NCBI GenBank assembly: GCA_017883485.1
Contig: JADGNM010000179.1
Span: forward strand, 1 to 5,845
Source: Methanosarcina sp.
GTDB taxonomy: Archaea > Halobacteriota > Methanosarcinia > Methanosarcinales > Methanosarcinaceae
Direction of reading: 5' to 3'
Length of the DNA stretch: 5,845 bases
Of this stretch, positions 5,596 to 5,845 are shown one piece after another. The translations under genes were made by a program, and so were the position numbers. Every line of letters begins with the position of its first letter. Position 1 is the first letter of the stretch. The notes under the pieces were generated by a model that was given only the letters and a program-made list of their open reading frames with translations, did not search any database and was not told the DNA's origin.

Positions 5596-5801
5596 AGCTC
5601 TATGCAGACTCATCATTATTTGAGATTTCAAAAAATACTATCAAAAAATGTTGGTTTTTGAAAACAATAATTTTAATAGGGATTACTTATAAAGGGATTA
5701 CTTATAAAGGGATTACTTATAAAGGGATTACTTATAAAGGGATTACTTATCTTGACTATGTCACATTACCAGATGAAAACATCATCATTAGACCATATTA
5801 A
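5592..5801 (+). CDS. Doubtful 69-codon ORF spanning the tandem repeat
   Basis: A GTG at 5592 overlaps the VLRF1 stop in a GTGA arrangement, the geometry of translational coupling. The frame then runs to a TAA at 5799-5801. The product would be a lysine- and isoleucine-rich peptide with four GITYK units and a partial fifth, encoded by the 15-bp repeat, ending in LDYVTLPDENIIIRPY. I recognise no family. The repeat period is a multiple of three, so it keeps the frame open by itself, and the composition is that of AT-rich intergenic DNA. I think it is probably not a gene. Confidence 0.15.
   Translation: MKLYADSSLFEISKNTIKKCWFLKTIILIGITYKGITYKGITYKGITYKGITYLDYVTLPDENIIIRPY
5641..5661 (+). terminator. 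Possible terminator after the VLRF1 gene
   Basis: TCAAAAA (5641-5647) and TTTTTGA (5655-5661) form a 7-bp inverted repeat with a 7-base loop, giving a TTTTT run on the plus strand 60 bases past the stop. A T-tract of this kind could end transcription in archaea. The stem is weak because it is nearly all A-T. Confidence 0.3.
5679..5750 (+). repeat. Tandem repeat, 15-bp unit, four full copies plus 12 bases
   Basis: The unit GGGATTACTTATAAA is repeated perfectly at 5679-5693, 5694-5708, 5709-5723 and 5724-5738, followed by GGGATTACTTAT at 5739-5750. Perfect identity suggests recent expansion by slippage. Each unit contains CTTATAAA, which resembles an archaeal TATA box on either strand. It is a likely variable-number locus between strains. 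Confidence 0.95.
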
Positions 5802-5814
5802 ACCAAATACCTTG

Positions 5815-5840
5815 TTTGCTGCGAAATCGATGACAGCAAA
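5815..5840. repeat. Inverted repeat (hairpin) at the window edge
   Basis: TTTGCTG (5815-5821) pairs perfectly with CAGCAAA (5834-5840) around a 12-base loop. It could belong to a terminator, an operator or a mobile-element end lying beyond the window. No coding context is visible on this side. Confidence 0.45.
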
Positions 5841-5845
5841 TGGAG

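Noticed and set aside
5679..5750. CRISPR array
   Set aside because: The 15-bp units are directly adjacent with no spacers and far shorter than CRISPR repeats, so it is a simple tandem repeat.

Overview
The window looks like chromosomal DNA of a methanogenic archaeon, most likely Methanosarcina or a close relative. It carries the archaea-specific route to coenzyme A (pantoate kinase plus 4-phosphopantoate--beta-alanine ligase, in place of bacterial PanC/CoaA) next to a fused archaeal CoaBC. It also has an archaeal Vms1-type release factor, long AT-rich intergenic stretches and TATA-like promoter elements. The genus is an inference from overall resemblance; no marker RNA gene is present.

Layout. 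Bases 1-90 hold a nested stem-loop resembling the right end / omega-RNA region of an IS200/IS605-type (TnpB) element, cut by the window edge. From 4093 down to 180, four genes lie on the minus strand in this order: coaBC (4093-2729), pantoate kinase PoK (2671-1769), phosphopantothenate synthetase PPS (1602-841) and an HD-domain phosphohydrolase (824-180). A 458-base AT-rich, purine-rich divergent region (4094-4551) separates them from a plus-strand gene (4552-5595) for a Vms1/ANKZF1-like (VLRF1) peptidyl-tRNA hydrolase with an N-terminal coiled coil. The last 250 bases hold a five-copy 15-bp tandem repeat, a doubtful small ORF through that repeat and a hairpin at the edge, but no convincing gene.

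How the genes work together. PoK phosphorylates pantoate, PPS joins 4-phosphopantoate to beta-alanine, and CoaBC adds cysteine and decarboxylates to 4'-phosphopantetheine. Three consecutive stages from pantoate to phosphopantetheine are therefore clustered. Pantoate supply (PanB, ketopantoate reductase) and the last two steps (CoaD-type adenylyltransferase, dephospho-CoA kinase) are not in the window. The HD protein follows PPS by only 16 bases and is probably co-transcribed, but its substrate is unknown. The 165-base PoK-PPS gap may split the cluster into two transcripts. The release factor belongs to ribosome rescue and has no obvious link to CoA other than sharing the divergent region.

I see no clearly undescribed system. 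The points most worth a second look are the coiled-coil VLRF1 protein, the repeat-rich divergent region, the TATA-like tandem repeat, the IS605-like structured end, and the missing flap cysteine in the CoaC domain.
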